From positions 1-14,414 of the forward strand of contig CAZSPL010000084.1 of assembly GCA_964608735.1 (NCBI GenBank): a stretch of 14,414 nt of DNA. Direction: 5' to 3'. A program made the translations under genes and the position numbers. Under the pieces are notes generated by a model. It was not told the origin of the DNA, made no database searches, and was given only the letters and a program-made list of their open reading frames with translations. This document shows, piece by piece, positions 1-7,113 of this stretch. This DNA is from CAZSPL01 sp964608735 (lineage in GTDB: Bacteria > JAJVIF01 > JAPKYR01 > CAZSPL01). Each line of letters begins with the position of its first letter. The stretch's first letter is position 1.

Positions 1-58
1 TTCTTCTGATAGTGACACTTGGTTTCTTCTGATAGTGACACTTGGTTTCTTCTGATAG
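1..58. repeat. 23-bp tandem repeat, 2.5 copies, at window edge
   Basis: Two perfect copies of a 23-bp unit (1-23 and 24-46, beginning TTCTTCTGATAGTGACACTT) are followed by a 12-bp partial third copy (47-58). More copies may lie to the left, outside the window. There is no spacer between units, so this is not CRISPR. Multiple short terminal repeats are known at the ends of IS21-family elements, where they bind transposase. That is only a possible explanation here, because no transposase is visible in the window. Confidence 0.85.
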
Positions 59-70
59 AATGAAATAAGG

Positions 71-93
71 CATAAAAACCACCATTCGTGGTT
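71..93 (-). terminator. Candidate intrinsic terminator after the LVIVD gene
   Basis: Read on the minus strand, a 6-bp stem AACCAC/GTGGTT with a 5-nt loop (77-93) runs directly into a T-rich stretch (GTGGTTTTTATG). It lies about 50 bp past the stop codon at 146-148. The stem is short and not very GC-rich, so efficiency is uncertain. Confidence 0.45.
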
Positions 94-145
94 GTCCCGC
101 GGCTTATCCGTTACATTTTTCGAAAGCGTAAATCCGATTGCGGTA

Positions 146-1021
146 TCAATATTCCACCTTGAAAATCCTCAGCCCGCCTTCGCTGTCGGCGATGTATATG
201 TAGTCGCCGTCAACGGCGATATCCTGGGGATGCCCCGGGGTGGATGCCAAATTCACGAAATGCGCGTATTCCGGCGGGTCGATGTCGTATATATACAGCC
301 CGGCATCGTAGTCGGTGACATAGGCGTAACCATCCGAATTCACCACTTCCCATGCCTGCGGCGACGGCACTGTCTTCAGGACGGAGGGCAACTGCGGGTC
401 CGTTGTGTTATAAATAGTGATTCCGGACGAATCGACCGCGCATAGATGCCCGGGGAATGTCGATACTCCCTGCGTATTTATCCCGGGATTCAGCGTGTTG
501 GCGACATACGCCCATTCCAGCGGGTCGATGTCTATTACCATCAGGCCGGAAAAATCATCGGCGGCGAAGCCGTATTCATCCGTGATATACAGGTCGGAGA
601 TCACGTTCCAACTACTGACGGTTGTCATCACCACGGGTGATCCGGGCAAGGAAACGTCGATTATATAAATCCCCCCTCCCGCGAGCACGGCATACACAAG
701 GCCATCGTCAGCGACTATGGAGCGCGGGTCGGGGATGGGCAAATCGAGAGTTATCAACACGTATGCGCTGCCGACATCGGTAATATCGACTACGACCAGG
801 TCCCCGAAGCTGTTGAGGAGATACGCATAATTTCCTGAAACATCGACACGGAAGACATAGAATTCTATTTCCACTTCGTTTACAGCGTGGGCTGTTTCCG
901 GGTCGCCGATGTCAATTATCCGCAGTCCTTCAGTACCGGCCGCGACATATGCATAATCGCCCTGGAGCGCGACATCGAAGCAGATATAATCATAGTCAAT
1001 AGTCTGCGCGACAAAGGCCGA
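146..1021 (-). pseudogene. C-terminal LVIVD-repeat propeller, cut off by in-frame TAG
   Basis: This is the direct in-frame continuation of the gene at 1022-2224, separated from it only by one TAG codon. It adds 291 sense codons and ends in TGA. It contains about seven repeats of the LVIVD type (roughly 40 residues each, pattern GDYAYV-x(4-6)-GLRIIDI-x-DP), a family that folds as a beta-propeller. Examples are GDYAYVAAGTEGLRIIDI, DGYAYVTDYDAGLYIYDI and DGDYIYIADSEGGLRIF. No frame is broken and the repeat register is kept across the TAG. The first in-frame alternative start is a GTG at 874 without a ribosome site, so independent translation seems unlikely. Most of the propeller would be missing from the product unless the stop is suppressed or is a sequence error. 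Confidence 0.8.
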
Positions 1022-2224
1022 CTAGGGAGGATCGATATCGACAACAACAAAACCGCCCTGGTAGCCTAAGGAATAACACACGTATGCATACCCGCTCGAT
1101 ATCTCCATATCCTGCACGGAGCCGGGGATTTCCACACGGTTGACCCACACAGGCGATTCCTTGTCGGTGATATCGAATATATGCAGCCCGTTGGTCAGCG
1201 CCCCGACATAGGCGTAATCGCCGTCGATGCGGATATCCCTCGGCGAGAAATTGAGCGACGGCGGGGTGACATCGGTCAACTCGAAATCATGCGTCTCGGT
1301 TATGAATATTTGAACGCGATCAAACAATGCAGTGTCGCCCGAATTTTCCGAACGGGCGCCTATCCACGCGTTATAATATCCCGCCGACGCGCCGGTCACA
1401 TTGGTCAGATTGAGGCTCCAGTCATCGCCTGAGACATGCGTAAATGCGACTGAATCCTCTCCCGTTATCTCCGGCGCTGATAACAGCACTTCGTTCACAT
1501 CATCCTGCCAGTCGCTTACACTTACCTGGATAAGCCCACTCGCGCCTTCGTAATCCTCGATCAACCACTGCTCAGTGAACCCGTAAATCTCATACGGCTC
1601 CCGCGCGTTGCCGGGCCACGATGCCGTCACCGCGAATGTAATGTGCGCCCACTCGGGCGGCTTGGGAATGTGCAGCACGTAGTTTTCGACTTCTTCGGCG
1701 AAGGGCTGGAATTTCCGAAGCGGCATATCCTTTGCGAACGCCCTGAACGGATTGATATCCTCCCCGCCCAGTACATCGAAATATCCAGTCCAGTCATCAG
1801 CATTCAGCAATTCGTGCCCGTATTCATTGGTATAGAGGATTCCTCTCACATCATAAGCGAGAAGTGGAGTGGGATTCCGCAGTGTAACATCGGCATCGAG
1901 GATTCGCGTCTCCGTGTCGAATGAATTGACTTCTATCTCGATGCAGTCATCGCATTCGGGCGGGAGGAGCCAGTCGGTGACATCGTAATGGGCGAATGCC
2001 TCCCTTTTCACCACGATGTTTATTTCCAGGGAATCCCCGACCTGCTCTACATCAAGTCCACAAATTCCCCACAGCAGATGTTGCGAATTCCCGGTCGCGG
2101 CCACGATTTGCGGGGCGTTGTCATCCGGCGGAGCGACCGGCGCGGCATCGGAGGAACACCCGGCAACTGGCATGCCAAGCAGGATTACCGCTACCGGGAT
2201 GAATAGATGATGCTTGAGGTTCAT
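1022..2224 (-). CDS. Exported lipoprotein, LVIVD-repeat propeller (N-terminal part)
   Basis: The 400-residue product starts at ATG 2224, chosen because GGAAG lies 7 nt upstream and the N-terminus becomes a lipoprotein signal peptide (hydrophobic residues 7-20, lipobox VAGC, Cys23). A frame open further upstream would run through the promoter and lacks this logic. Residues about 50-220 form a region homologous to the N-terminus of the divergent gene at 2355: PPECDDCIEIEV (88-99) and ADVTLRNPTPLLAYDVRGIL (111-130), followed by a WPGN-x-REPYEI motif. Residues about 235-312 look like a second beta-rich domain. LVIVD-type propeller repeats begin near residue 328. The frame stops at TAG (codon 401) exactly where sister repeats have Glu (DIDPPEYAHF, DIDPLEWAYV), then continues in frame to 146, so the ancestral protein was 692 residues. 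Likely cell-surface or periplasmic; ligand unknown. Confidence 0.85.
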   Translation of the reverse strand: MNLKHHLFIPVAVILLGMPVAGCSSDAAPVAPPDDNAPQIVAATGNSQHLLWGICGLDVEQVGDSLEINIVVKREAFAHYDVTDWLLPPECDDCIEIEVNSFDTETRILDADVTLRNPTPLLAYDVRGILYTNEYGHELLNADDWTGYFDVLGGEDINPFRAFAKDMPLRKFQPFAEEVENYVLHIPKPPEWAHITFAVTASWPGNAREPYEIYGFTEQWLIEDYEGASGLIQVSVSDWQDDVNEVLLSAPEITGEDSVAFTHVSGDDWSLNLTNVTGASAGYYNAWIGARSENSGDTALFDRVQIFITETHDFELTDVTPPSLNFSPRDIRIDGDYAYVGALTNGLHIFDITDKESPVWVNRVEIPGSVQDMEISSGYAYVCYSLGYQGGFVVVDIDPP

Positions 2225-2254
2225 ACCATCACTTCCGCGGGAACGTCTGAATAT

Positions 2255-2283
2255 ATTAAACATCCAAAGCGGGATTGTGTCAA
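2255..2283 (-). promoter_or_regulatory. Promoter of the LVIVD lipoprotein gene
   Basis: On the minus strand there is a perfect -35 TTGACA (2278-2283), a 17-bp spacer and a -10 TTTAAT (2255-2260, 5 of 6). The predicted start near 2248 gives a leader of about 24 nt carrying the GGAAG site. This is the best sigma70-type promoter in the window. Confidence 0.7.
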
Positions 2284-2323
2284 AGGAACGCGGGTTCTCA
2301 ACAATCCATTCCACCGGCATCCC

Positions 2324-2332
2324 TGCTATAAT
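2324..2332 (+). promoter_or_regulatory. Extended -10 promoter of the glycosidase-like gene
   Basis: TGCTATAAT is a perfect extended -10 element (TGn plus TATAAT). No good -35 lies at normal spacing, which fits extended -10 promoters. The predicted start near 2339 leaves a leader of about 16 nt that just includes the GGAGG site at 2342-2346. It lies within 75 bp of the opposing promoter, so the two genes could be coordinately controlled. Confidence 0.5.
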
Positions 2333-2354
2333 AATGGTCGTGGAGGTGCGAACG

Positions 2355-4472
2355 ATGAGACTTGCCACAATATTTTTCATATTGATATTCATGGGATGTT
2401 CGGCCGGGCAACCGGCGGTGAGCCTTCCCGTTGAAAATGACAATCCCGGCGGCGCACAGACAGCGGCCCAGGGAGCGCAATATTCGATGTGGGCGCGGGG
2501 GATGCTCGGCTGGGATGAGGAATCGGAGAGCATCACATTCACGCCGATGAACGACACCGAACGTACCGCCGATTGGCATTACGACGTCTGGCCGTTTCTC
2601 AACCCGCCCGAATGCTACGACTGCGTGACGATAAACGTGACATACCACGACCCGGGTTCGAAAATCATCCACGCCGATGTGACATTCCGCAATCCCACGC
2701 CGCTCAACGGATTCTTCGTACGCGGCATCGTCATGCCCGACCCGGCGACGTCGCTCGACCTGACCAACCCGCATTTCTGGTGGAAGCCGCATGATTACGC
2801 CATCGGCGACACGCCGTTCCCGTTCAAGATTTTCGCCGTCGAAAATAACGACTGGAAATTCGGCGCGGGCGAAAGCTTCATGCAGACATATGAATTCACC
2901 TACGGCTCGCTTGCGGATTTCAGCAAGTGCGAGTACCGCGTCATCGCGCGATGGCCGATGAATCCCGGCGAGCCGCGGCGCATCGTCTACCCGGTGACAT
3001 TCGGCGGATTCACCACCGACGGCGGGTTCATCTCGTTCCGGATAACCGTTAATGTCGATGAGACATCGCCCGATTACACGGTGTATGCATACCGGGTGCT
3101 CGGCGACGATATCGGCGACCCGGTGATAATGCGTCAGGCGCCGTACGGCGAGCACCAGACATGGTTCATGGGCGAGCCGACCGGCGAATCGAGCGCGACG
3201 ATCTGGGTACTCGCGAAGATGGACGGTTACGACGGCTGCCTCGCGCGGAAGGTCGAGATTCCCATCGAAGTCTCGCCGCATACGCCGAACCGCACTTTCC
3301 CCATCGTCGACTCGGGGGTCGGGGTTTTCGTCGACCAGCTTAAGAACGGCATGACCGACGAGCAGACCGAATTCATGGCGACGAACGCCGTCGGAAGCCA
3401 GAAGCTCGTATATAACCTGGCCGAATCGATGCGCGCATACAATCCGGATTTCATCGTCGTGCAATATCATCTGGCGTTCGGCGCGGGGGATATAAGCAAC
3501 ATCTACGGCTACGACTGGATTAAAAACTGGGAATTCGAAAACGCGCAGGAAGATTTCTTCGAGCATCGCAGCTGGTCGACGCAGCCGAATCAGCGCGTGC
3601 TTCAGCAGGACTGGGACTGGTATCTCACCGACCCGGTGAGCGACTGGGTGATGTATTTCATCGGGAACACCATCGAGCGGATGGATCCCCTCGGCGACCA
3701 GTTCGACGGCGTCTTCGCCGATTCGGCCAGCCAGCCGTGGAACACCGACCCGCCGAAATGGTGGGAAGGCAGCGACGATGCACACGACATGTTCACATAC
3801 TGGACGCCGAAGACGCAGTCGTTCTTCGACACCGTCGCGCAGGCGTATCACACATTGCCGACATACTGGTATCTCATCCCCAACGCCGGGAGCTATGTCA
3901 CCACGATTTCGGATATCACCTATTTCCAGTGCGACGGCGTGATGATAGAGGGATTCTGCCACTGGAGCCCGGGGAGTTATTTCACCGAGGTCGACTGGCG
4001 CCTGCAGCAGAACCGCGCGCGGGCTCTCGCCGCGATGGATAAAATCATCCTTTGCCAGACGAGCATCGATGTCGAGGATACCACCGACCGTGGATTCGTG
4101 CTCGGAAGTTACATGCTCCTCCAGGACAATTATACATATCTCAACATGCTCGGCCCGTGGGGACTGGAGCCGCAATGGTGGCCGGAGTATGGCTGGGATC
4201 CGGGGGTCGCCGTCGAGGACTGGACGAACGTGAGCGAGTTGCAGGACACCGGCGGATGTTATGTTCGCCATTTCGCGGACGGGATCGTGATAGTCAACCC
4301 GTCGGACGATGTGCGCTACTTCACGACGACCAAGATGTATTCGCATACCGGCTATGCCGAGGGCGGGCTGCTTCCGGCGGACGGCGTCCCGACCGGCATC
4401 GCGACCGGGCCGCTGGTGGATGCGGGCGTTCAGACAATCGCGCCGCATTCGTCGTGGCTGGGGATTGGGTAA
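2355..4472 (+). CDS. Lipoprotein with putative glycosidase (GHL15-like) TIM barrel
   Basis: The product has 705 residues. ATG 2355 is chosen because GGAGG (2342-2346) is 8 nt upstream and the N-terminus becomes a lipoprotein signal peptide with Cys15 (LIFMGC); starts further upstream would overlap the promoter. Residues about 45-215 match the N-terminal region of the divergent LVIVD lipoprotein (PPECYDCVTINV at 84-95, ADVTFRNPTPLNGFFVRGIV at 107-126). Residues about 225-310 are a linker or beta domain. Residues about 317-650 resemble the hypothetical glycosyl hydrolase family 15 barrel: DFIVVQYH (365-372), DQFDGVFADS (448-457) and CDGVMIEGF (526-534), followed by a beta-rich tail typical of glycosidases. 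Asp456 and Glu532 are plausible catalytic acids by motif position (inference). Substrate is unknown. Ends TAA. Confidence 0.8.
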   Translation: MRLATIFFILIFMGCSAGQPAVSLPVENDNPGGAQTAAQGAQYSMWARGMLGWDEESESITFTPMNDTERTADWHYDVWPFLNPPECYDCVTINVTYHDPGSKIIHADVTFRNPTPLNGFFVRGIVMPDPATSLDLTNPHFWWKPHDYAIGDTPFPFKIFAVENNDWKFGAGESFMQTYEFTYGSLADFSKCEYRVIARWPMNPGEPRRIVYPVTFGGFTTDGGFISFRITVNVDETSPDYTVYAYRVLGDDIGDPVIMRQAPYGEHQTWFMGEPTGESSATIWVLAKMDGYDGCLARKVEIPIEVSPHTPNRTFPIVDSGVGVFVDQLKNGMTDEQTEFMATNAVGSQKLVYNLAESMRAYNPDFIVVQYHLAFGAGDISNIYGYDWIKNWEFENAQEDFFEHRSWSTQPNQRVLQQDWDWYLTDPVSDWVMYFIGNTIERMDPLGDQFDGVFADSASQPWNTDPPKWWEGSDDAHDMFTYWTPKTQSFFDTVAQAYHTLPTYWYLIPNAGSYVTTISDITYFQCDGVMIEGFCHWSPGSYFTEVDWRLQQNRARALAAMDKIILCQTSIDVEDTTDRGFVLGSYMLLQDNYTYLNMLGPWGLEPQWWPEYGWDPGVAVEDWTNVSELQDTGGCYVRHFADGIVIVNPSDDVRYFTTTKMYSHTGYAEGGLLPADGVPTGIATGPLVDAGVQTIAPHSSWLGIG

Positions 4473-4667
4473 GAACCGGGACTGCCGCGATATTCTTAAT
4501 TCCCAAGGCCATGGCCATTATTTCCCCCTTAAGCGTTACGTCATTCACCGGCCGCGGGCGGGATACTATTCAAACGGGTGGTTTAAAGGGGGGATACAGT
4601 CGCATTTAGATCGCGCGCCGCGACGATGTCCTTCCGACCGGCAGTTCCAATTTGGAGGCCGTTATTC
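4473..4667. other. Non-coding gap before the response regulator
   Basis: No gene is visible. The stretch contains a perfect 10-bp palindrome GGCCATGGCC (4512-4521) and the 11-mer CGGGACTGCCG (4477-4487), which also occurs at 11460-11470 inside a repeat element. I see no convincing terminator for the upstream gene and no convincing -35/-10 pair for the downstream one. Confidence 0.5.
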
Positions 4668-5282
4668 ATGCGAATCCTTATCGCCGAAGACGATCCGACA
4701 TCGCGCCGTATCCTCGAAGCCGTACTCGGCAGATGGGATTACGAAGTTATAACTACCACCGACGGAAAGCAGGCGCTCGACGCATTGACGGCCGATGACG
4801 CGCCGAAGCTGGCAATACTCGACTGGATGATGCCCGAAATGGACGGGCCGGATGTCATCAGTGAGGCACGAAAGAAGAAAACCCTCGAACCGCCATATAT
4901 AATCCTGCTTACGGCCCTCGGGCAGATACATGATATCGTCGCCGGGCTGGAATCGGGCGCGAATGATTTCCTCACAAAGCCGTTCAACCACGAAGAGCTG
5001 AAGGCCCGCATCGGCGTCGGCGTGAGGGTCGTGCAACTGCAGGAAGCGCTCGCCGTGCGTTTGCGCGAGCTGCAGGAAGCCAATCTACATGTCAAAACCC
5101 TCCAGGGGCTTCTCCCCATATGCATGCACTGCCATAAAATAATGGAAGGGGACGACCAGTGGCTGAAGCTCGAAACCTATTTATCGGAGCATACCGATGT
5201 GCAGTTCAGCCATGGTATTTGTCCCGAATGCCTCGAGAAGCACTACCCGGCAGAGCCGGATGAGGTTGAACGGGCCGTTTAA
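4668..5282 (+). CDS. Response regulator with C-terminal double-CxxC module
   Basis: The 204-residue product starts at ATG 4668, with GGAGG (4654-4658) 9 nt upstream. Residues 1-118 are a CheY-like receiver: acidic pair D8/D9, phospho-acceptor D52 in LAILDWMMPEMDG, T82 in ILLTALG and K104 in FLTKPF, so all key switch residues are present. Residues about 120-148 are a likely coiled coil (LQEALAVRLRELQEAN). Residues 148-193 form a compact module with C152-x2-C155 and C185-x2-C188 (LLPICMHCHKI, SHGICPECLEKHYP), a tail I recognise from other receiver and PAS sensor proteins. It may bind metal (inference). There is no DNA-binding output domain and no histidine kinase nearby, so the partner is encoded elsewhere and the output is probably by protein contact. 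Ends TAA. Confidence 0.9.
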   Translation: MRILIAEDDPTSRRILEAVLGRWDYEVITTTDGKQALDALTADDAPKLAILDWMMPEMDGPDVISEARKKKTLEPPYIILLTALGQIHDIVAGLESGANDFLTKPFNHEELKARIGVGVRVVQLQEALAVRLRELQEANLHVKTLQGLLPICMHCHKIMEGDDQWLKLETYLSEHTDVQFSHGICPECLEKHYPAEPDEVERAV

Positions 5283-5343
5283 GCCGCACCGGAAACGGAA
5301 TGATCAGAAATCATCGCGTATCCACGGGCGCTAAAAGTTTACC

Positions 5344-6276
5344 ATGCTTGCGCGGGGACTGTCCCTCGTAATACCATTGCACGCACACTTGATAAACCGC
5401 GAGTTGAAAGCCGATTTTCTCCTGCTGATAACCGCATTCATATGGGGTTCGGCATTCGTCGCCCAGAAAGCGGGGCTGGAATTCATCGGGCCGTTCGTAT
5501 TCAACACCCTCCGCTTCGCGCTCGGATGCCTCGTGCTGCTCCCGGTGATGCTCATCCGCTCGCGCAATGCCGCCATCGCCAATGAATCGCGCCGCAATCC
5601 GAAACTGCAGCTCACGGCCGGGCTGTATGCCGGGATATTCGTCTTCTTCGGCGCGACATTCCAGCAGACCGGGCTTCTCACAACCACCGCGGGGAAGGCC
5701 GGGTTCATCACGGGGTTGTATGTCATCATCGTGCCGATACTCGGACTGTTCTGGAAGCACCTTACCGGCGCCGGTACATGGGCGGGGGCGGTACTCGCGG
5801 TAATCGGGCTGTATCTTCTCGGTGAAACGGGGCAGCTCGCCATCTCGACGGGCGACGCGCTCGTGCTCGCCTGCGCGTTCGTCTGGGCGGGACATGTGCA
5901 TCTGCTCGGTTATTATTCGCCGAGGGTGGATACGGTCAAGCTCGCGTTCATGCAGTTCGCCGTATGCTCTCTCATCAGTCTTGCGATGGCGCTGATGTTC
6001 GATAAATTCGATTTCGCGCAGATACGCCTCGCCGCGGTACCGGTGCTCTATGCCGGGATGCTTTCGGTGGGAATCGCATATACGCTCCAAGTCGTTGCAC
6101 AGCGCGATGCTCCCCCGGCGCATGCATCGATCATCATGAGCCTCGAAGCGGTGTTCGCTGTGCTTGGCGGGTGGGTGGTGCTTCACGAGACCCTCGGCGC
6201 GAGGGGCATATTCGGCTGCGCACTAATGCTCGCCGGCATGCTCCTTTCACAGGGAGGAAGGCGGAGAAACGGATAA
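5344..6276 (+). CDS. EamA/DMT-superfamily permease
   Basis: The 310-residue inner-membrane protein has about ten hydrophobic segments in two EamA halves (about 24-158 and 170-305). Typical family stretches are ITAFIWGSAFVAQKAGLEF, LLTTTAGKAGFITGLYVII and the C-terminal ASIIMSLEAVFAVLGGWVVL followed by HETL. Family members export amino acids, metabolites or drugs; the substrate cannot be read from sequence. The start is uncertain: ATG 5344 has no clear ribosome site, and in-frame TTG codons at 5377, 5389 and 5404 would shorten the long N-terminal tail without offering a better site. It follows the response regulator by 61 bp on the same strand and may be co-transcribed. Ends TAA, with a candidate terminator about 20 bp downstream. 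Confidence 0.85.
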   Translation: MLARGLSLVIPLHAHLINRELKADFLLLITAFIWGSAFVAQKAGLEFIGPFVFNTLRFALGCLVLLPVMLIRSRNAAIANESRRNPKLQLTAGLYAGIFVFFGATFQQTGLLTTTAGKAGFITGLYVIIVPILGLFWKHLTGAGTWAGAVLAVIGLYLLGETGQLAISTGDALVLACAFVWAGHVHLLGYYSPRVDTVKLAFMQFAVCSLISLAMALMFDKFDFAQIRLAAVPVLYAGMLSVGIAYTLQVVAQRDAPPAHASIIMSLEAVFAVLGGWVVLHETLGARGIFGCALMLAGMLLSQGGRRRNG

Positions 6277-6297
6277 CAGACCCGCGGCAAGCATTCG

Positions 6298-6313
6298 CCG
6301 GAAACCGGTTTTT
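6298..6313 (+). terminator. Candidate intrinsic terminator after the permease gene
   Basis: CCGG-AAA-CCGG (6298-6308) is followed by TTTTT (6309-6313). The stem is only 4-5 bp but all G/C, and the position 21 bp after the stop codon fits. Confidence 0.45.
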
Positions 6314-6327
6314 ATGGAATCGGTAAT

Positions 6328-6357
6328 TCGACATCCTTGCGTTATGTGGCATATAAA
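6328..6357 (+). promoter_or_regulatory. Promoter of the NYN remnant
   Basis: -35 TCGACA (6328-6333, 5 of 6), an 18-bp spacer and -10 TATAAA (6352-6357, 5 of 6) sit just after the permease terminator. The predicted start near 6364 gives a leader of about 70 nt that contains the overlapping hairpins at 6377-6411. Confidence 0.5.
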
Positions 6358-6376
6358 TACCAGATCACCCTGGAGC

Positions 6377-6411
6377 TTCGGCGAAAGGGAGCGGAACCGC
6401 CGAAAGGCGGT
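6377..6411 (+). other. Overlapping alternative hairpins in the NYN leader
   Basis: One hairpin is ACCGCC-GAAA-GGCGGT (6396-6411), a 6-bp stem closed by a GNRA tetraloop. A second pairs TTCGGCG (6377-6383) with CGCCGAA (6398-6404). Both use 6398-6404, so they exclude each other. The ribosome site lies about 15 nt downstream. A regulatory role is inference. Confidence 0.4.
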
Positions 6412-6433
6412 CCATGCGTTTCAAGGGGGAGGG

Positions 6434-6607
6434 ATGGCCTCTTTTGTATACATCGATGGATTCAATTTCTATTATGGGGCTGCAAAAAACACGCCATATA
6501 AATGGTTGGACATCCGCTCTCTTTGTTCAAAGCTACTTCCAAAGGACAGCCAATTCCCCGATATACTAACCGATGCGACAGGGATTTTTCATAAGCCGCT
6601 TGAGTAG
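6434..6607 (+). pseudogene. Truncated NYN-domain (PIN-like) nuclease
   Basis: The 57-residue frame starts at ATG 6434 behind a purine-rich ribosome site (AAGGGGGAGGG). Its first 38 residues match the start of the NYN domain: FVYIDGFNFYYGAAKNTPYK then WLDIRSLCSKLLP, with the conserved Asp8 after the first strand. NYN proteins are usually well over 150 residues and need further acidic residues for RNA cleavage. Here the family match ends near residue 38, a short unrelated tail follows and the frame closes with TAG-TGA. I find no continuation of the domain in other frames downstream. This is most likely a gene broken by a deletion or rearrangement. It still has a good promoter and ribosome site, so the breakage may be recent. 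Confidence 0.7.
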
Positions 6608-6893
6608 TGATATCTTAGTAGCCCGTCTATGAGAGGGCGTGTCAAGCCGCATGTAGTATATTAACATGATCTTCGAGGCCAACGTATCTCTAACCGTCTA
6701 TTCGTGCTGTTGTCACCACGTTGGTTATGCGAGTTTCGGGTTTCCCAAATCGGCATTACGGGCTTAAACGGGTACAGCTTCGGTTTTCCCACGGGCTACG
6801 TCTACGTCGGGCTGATGTTCCGTCTTTACCGGAAACATGTGCCGCATTGAATGAGGCCCCCCCGCCAGGCGTCCTCCACTTTTTGCCCCAGCG
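6608..6893. other. Non-coding stretch after the NYN remnant
   Basis: No coding region, tRNA or recognisable element is supported here. The text is rich in short self-complementary pieces (for example GGGTTTCCC, and GCCC paired with GGGC at about 6628-6645) and differs in texture from the flanking genes. It begins right where the NYN homology is lost, so it may be the non-coding end of a decayed insertion. Confidence 0.4.
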
Positions 6894-7094
6894 TTAACCT
6901 TTGCGGGATTTGATGAACTTTTCATATGAGCGGTCGTAGGTGCGCTCGTCGGCGTCGGAGAAGAAGCAGGCGGGAAGTTCGCCCATTTTGCGGTGGTAGT
7001 GCAGGCATTCGCAGCAGGTGTATTTTTTAGCGCACCCGGGATAGCTGCAGTTGCAGTGCTTCTTGTTGGTTTCGTAGTTTTTGCATCCTTCCAT
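6894..7094 (-). CDS. Small Cys-rich protein, DUF6485 type
   Basis: The 66-residue product starts at ATG 7094, with GGAGG 7 nt upstream on the minus strand; a longer open frame upstream is ignored because it has low-complexity, non-family residues and no site. It has eight cysteines (C4, C14, C16, C21, C27, C28, C30, C43) plus H32 and H34. The family-like core is CNCSYPGCAKKYTCCECLHY followed by HRKMGELPACFF and the tail ERTYDRSYEKF. I recognise this as DUF6485, a small protein of unknown function. The CxC and CCxC spacing suggests metal binding (inference). There is no signal peptide, so it is probably cytoplasmic. It lies 195 bp after the HEAT-repeat gene on the same strand. Ends TAA. Confidence 0.8.
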   Translation of the reverse strand: MEGCKNYETNKKHCNCSYPGCAKKYTCCECLHYHRKMGELPACFFSDADERTYDRSYEKFIKSRKG

Positions 7095-7113
7095 TGTGTA
7101 ACCTCCGTGGTGA

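Noticed and set aside
1..58. CRISPR array
   Set aside because: Units are directly adjacent with no spacers, and no cas genes are visible.
1022..1024. TAG recoded as an amino acid genome-wide
   Set aside because: leuS ends at TAG (11494-11496) right after its normal C-terminus, and readthrough there would add an unrelated tail running into the next gene.
2298..4448. 716-codon open frame opposite the glycosidase-like gene
   Set aside because: Residues are Arg/His-rich and without family pattern, and the plus-strand gene has the signal peptide, ribosome site and domain motifs.
4526..4590. Terminator formed by CCCCCTTAA and TTTAAAGGGGG
   Set aside because: The arms are about 40 bases apart and need a bulge, and no T-run follows; probably chance.
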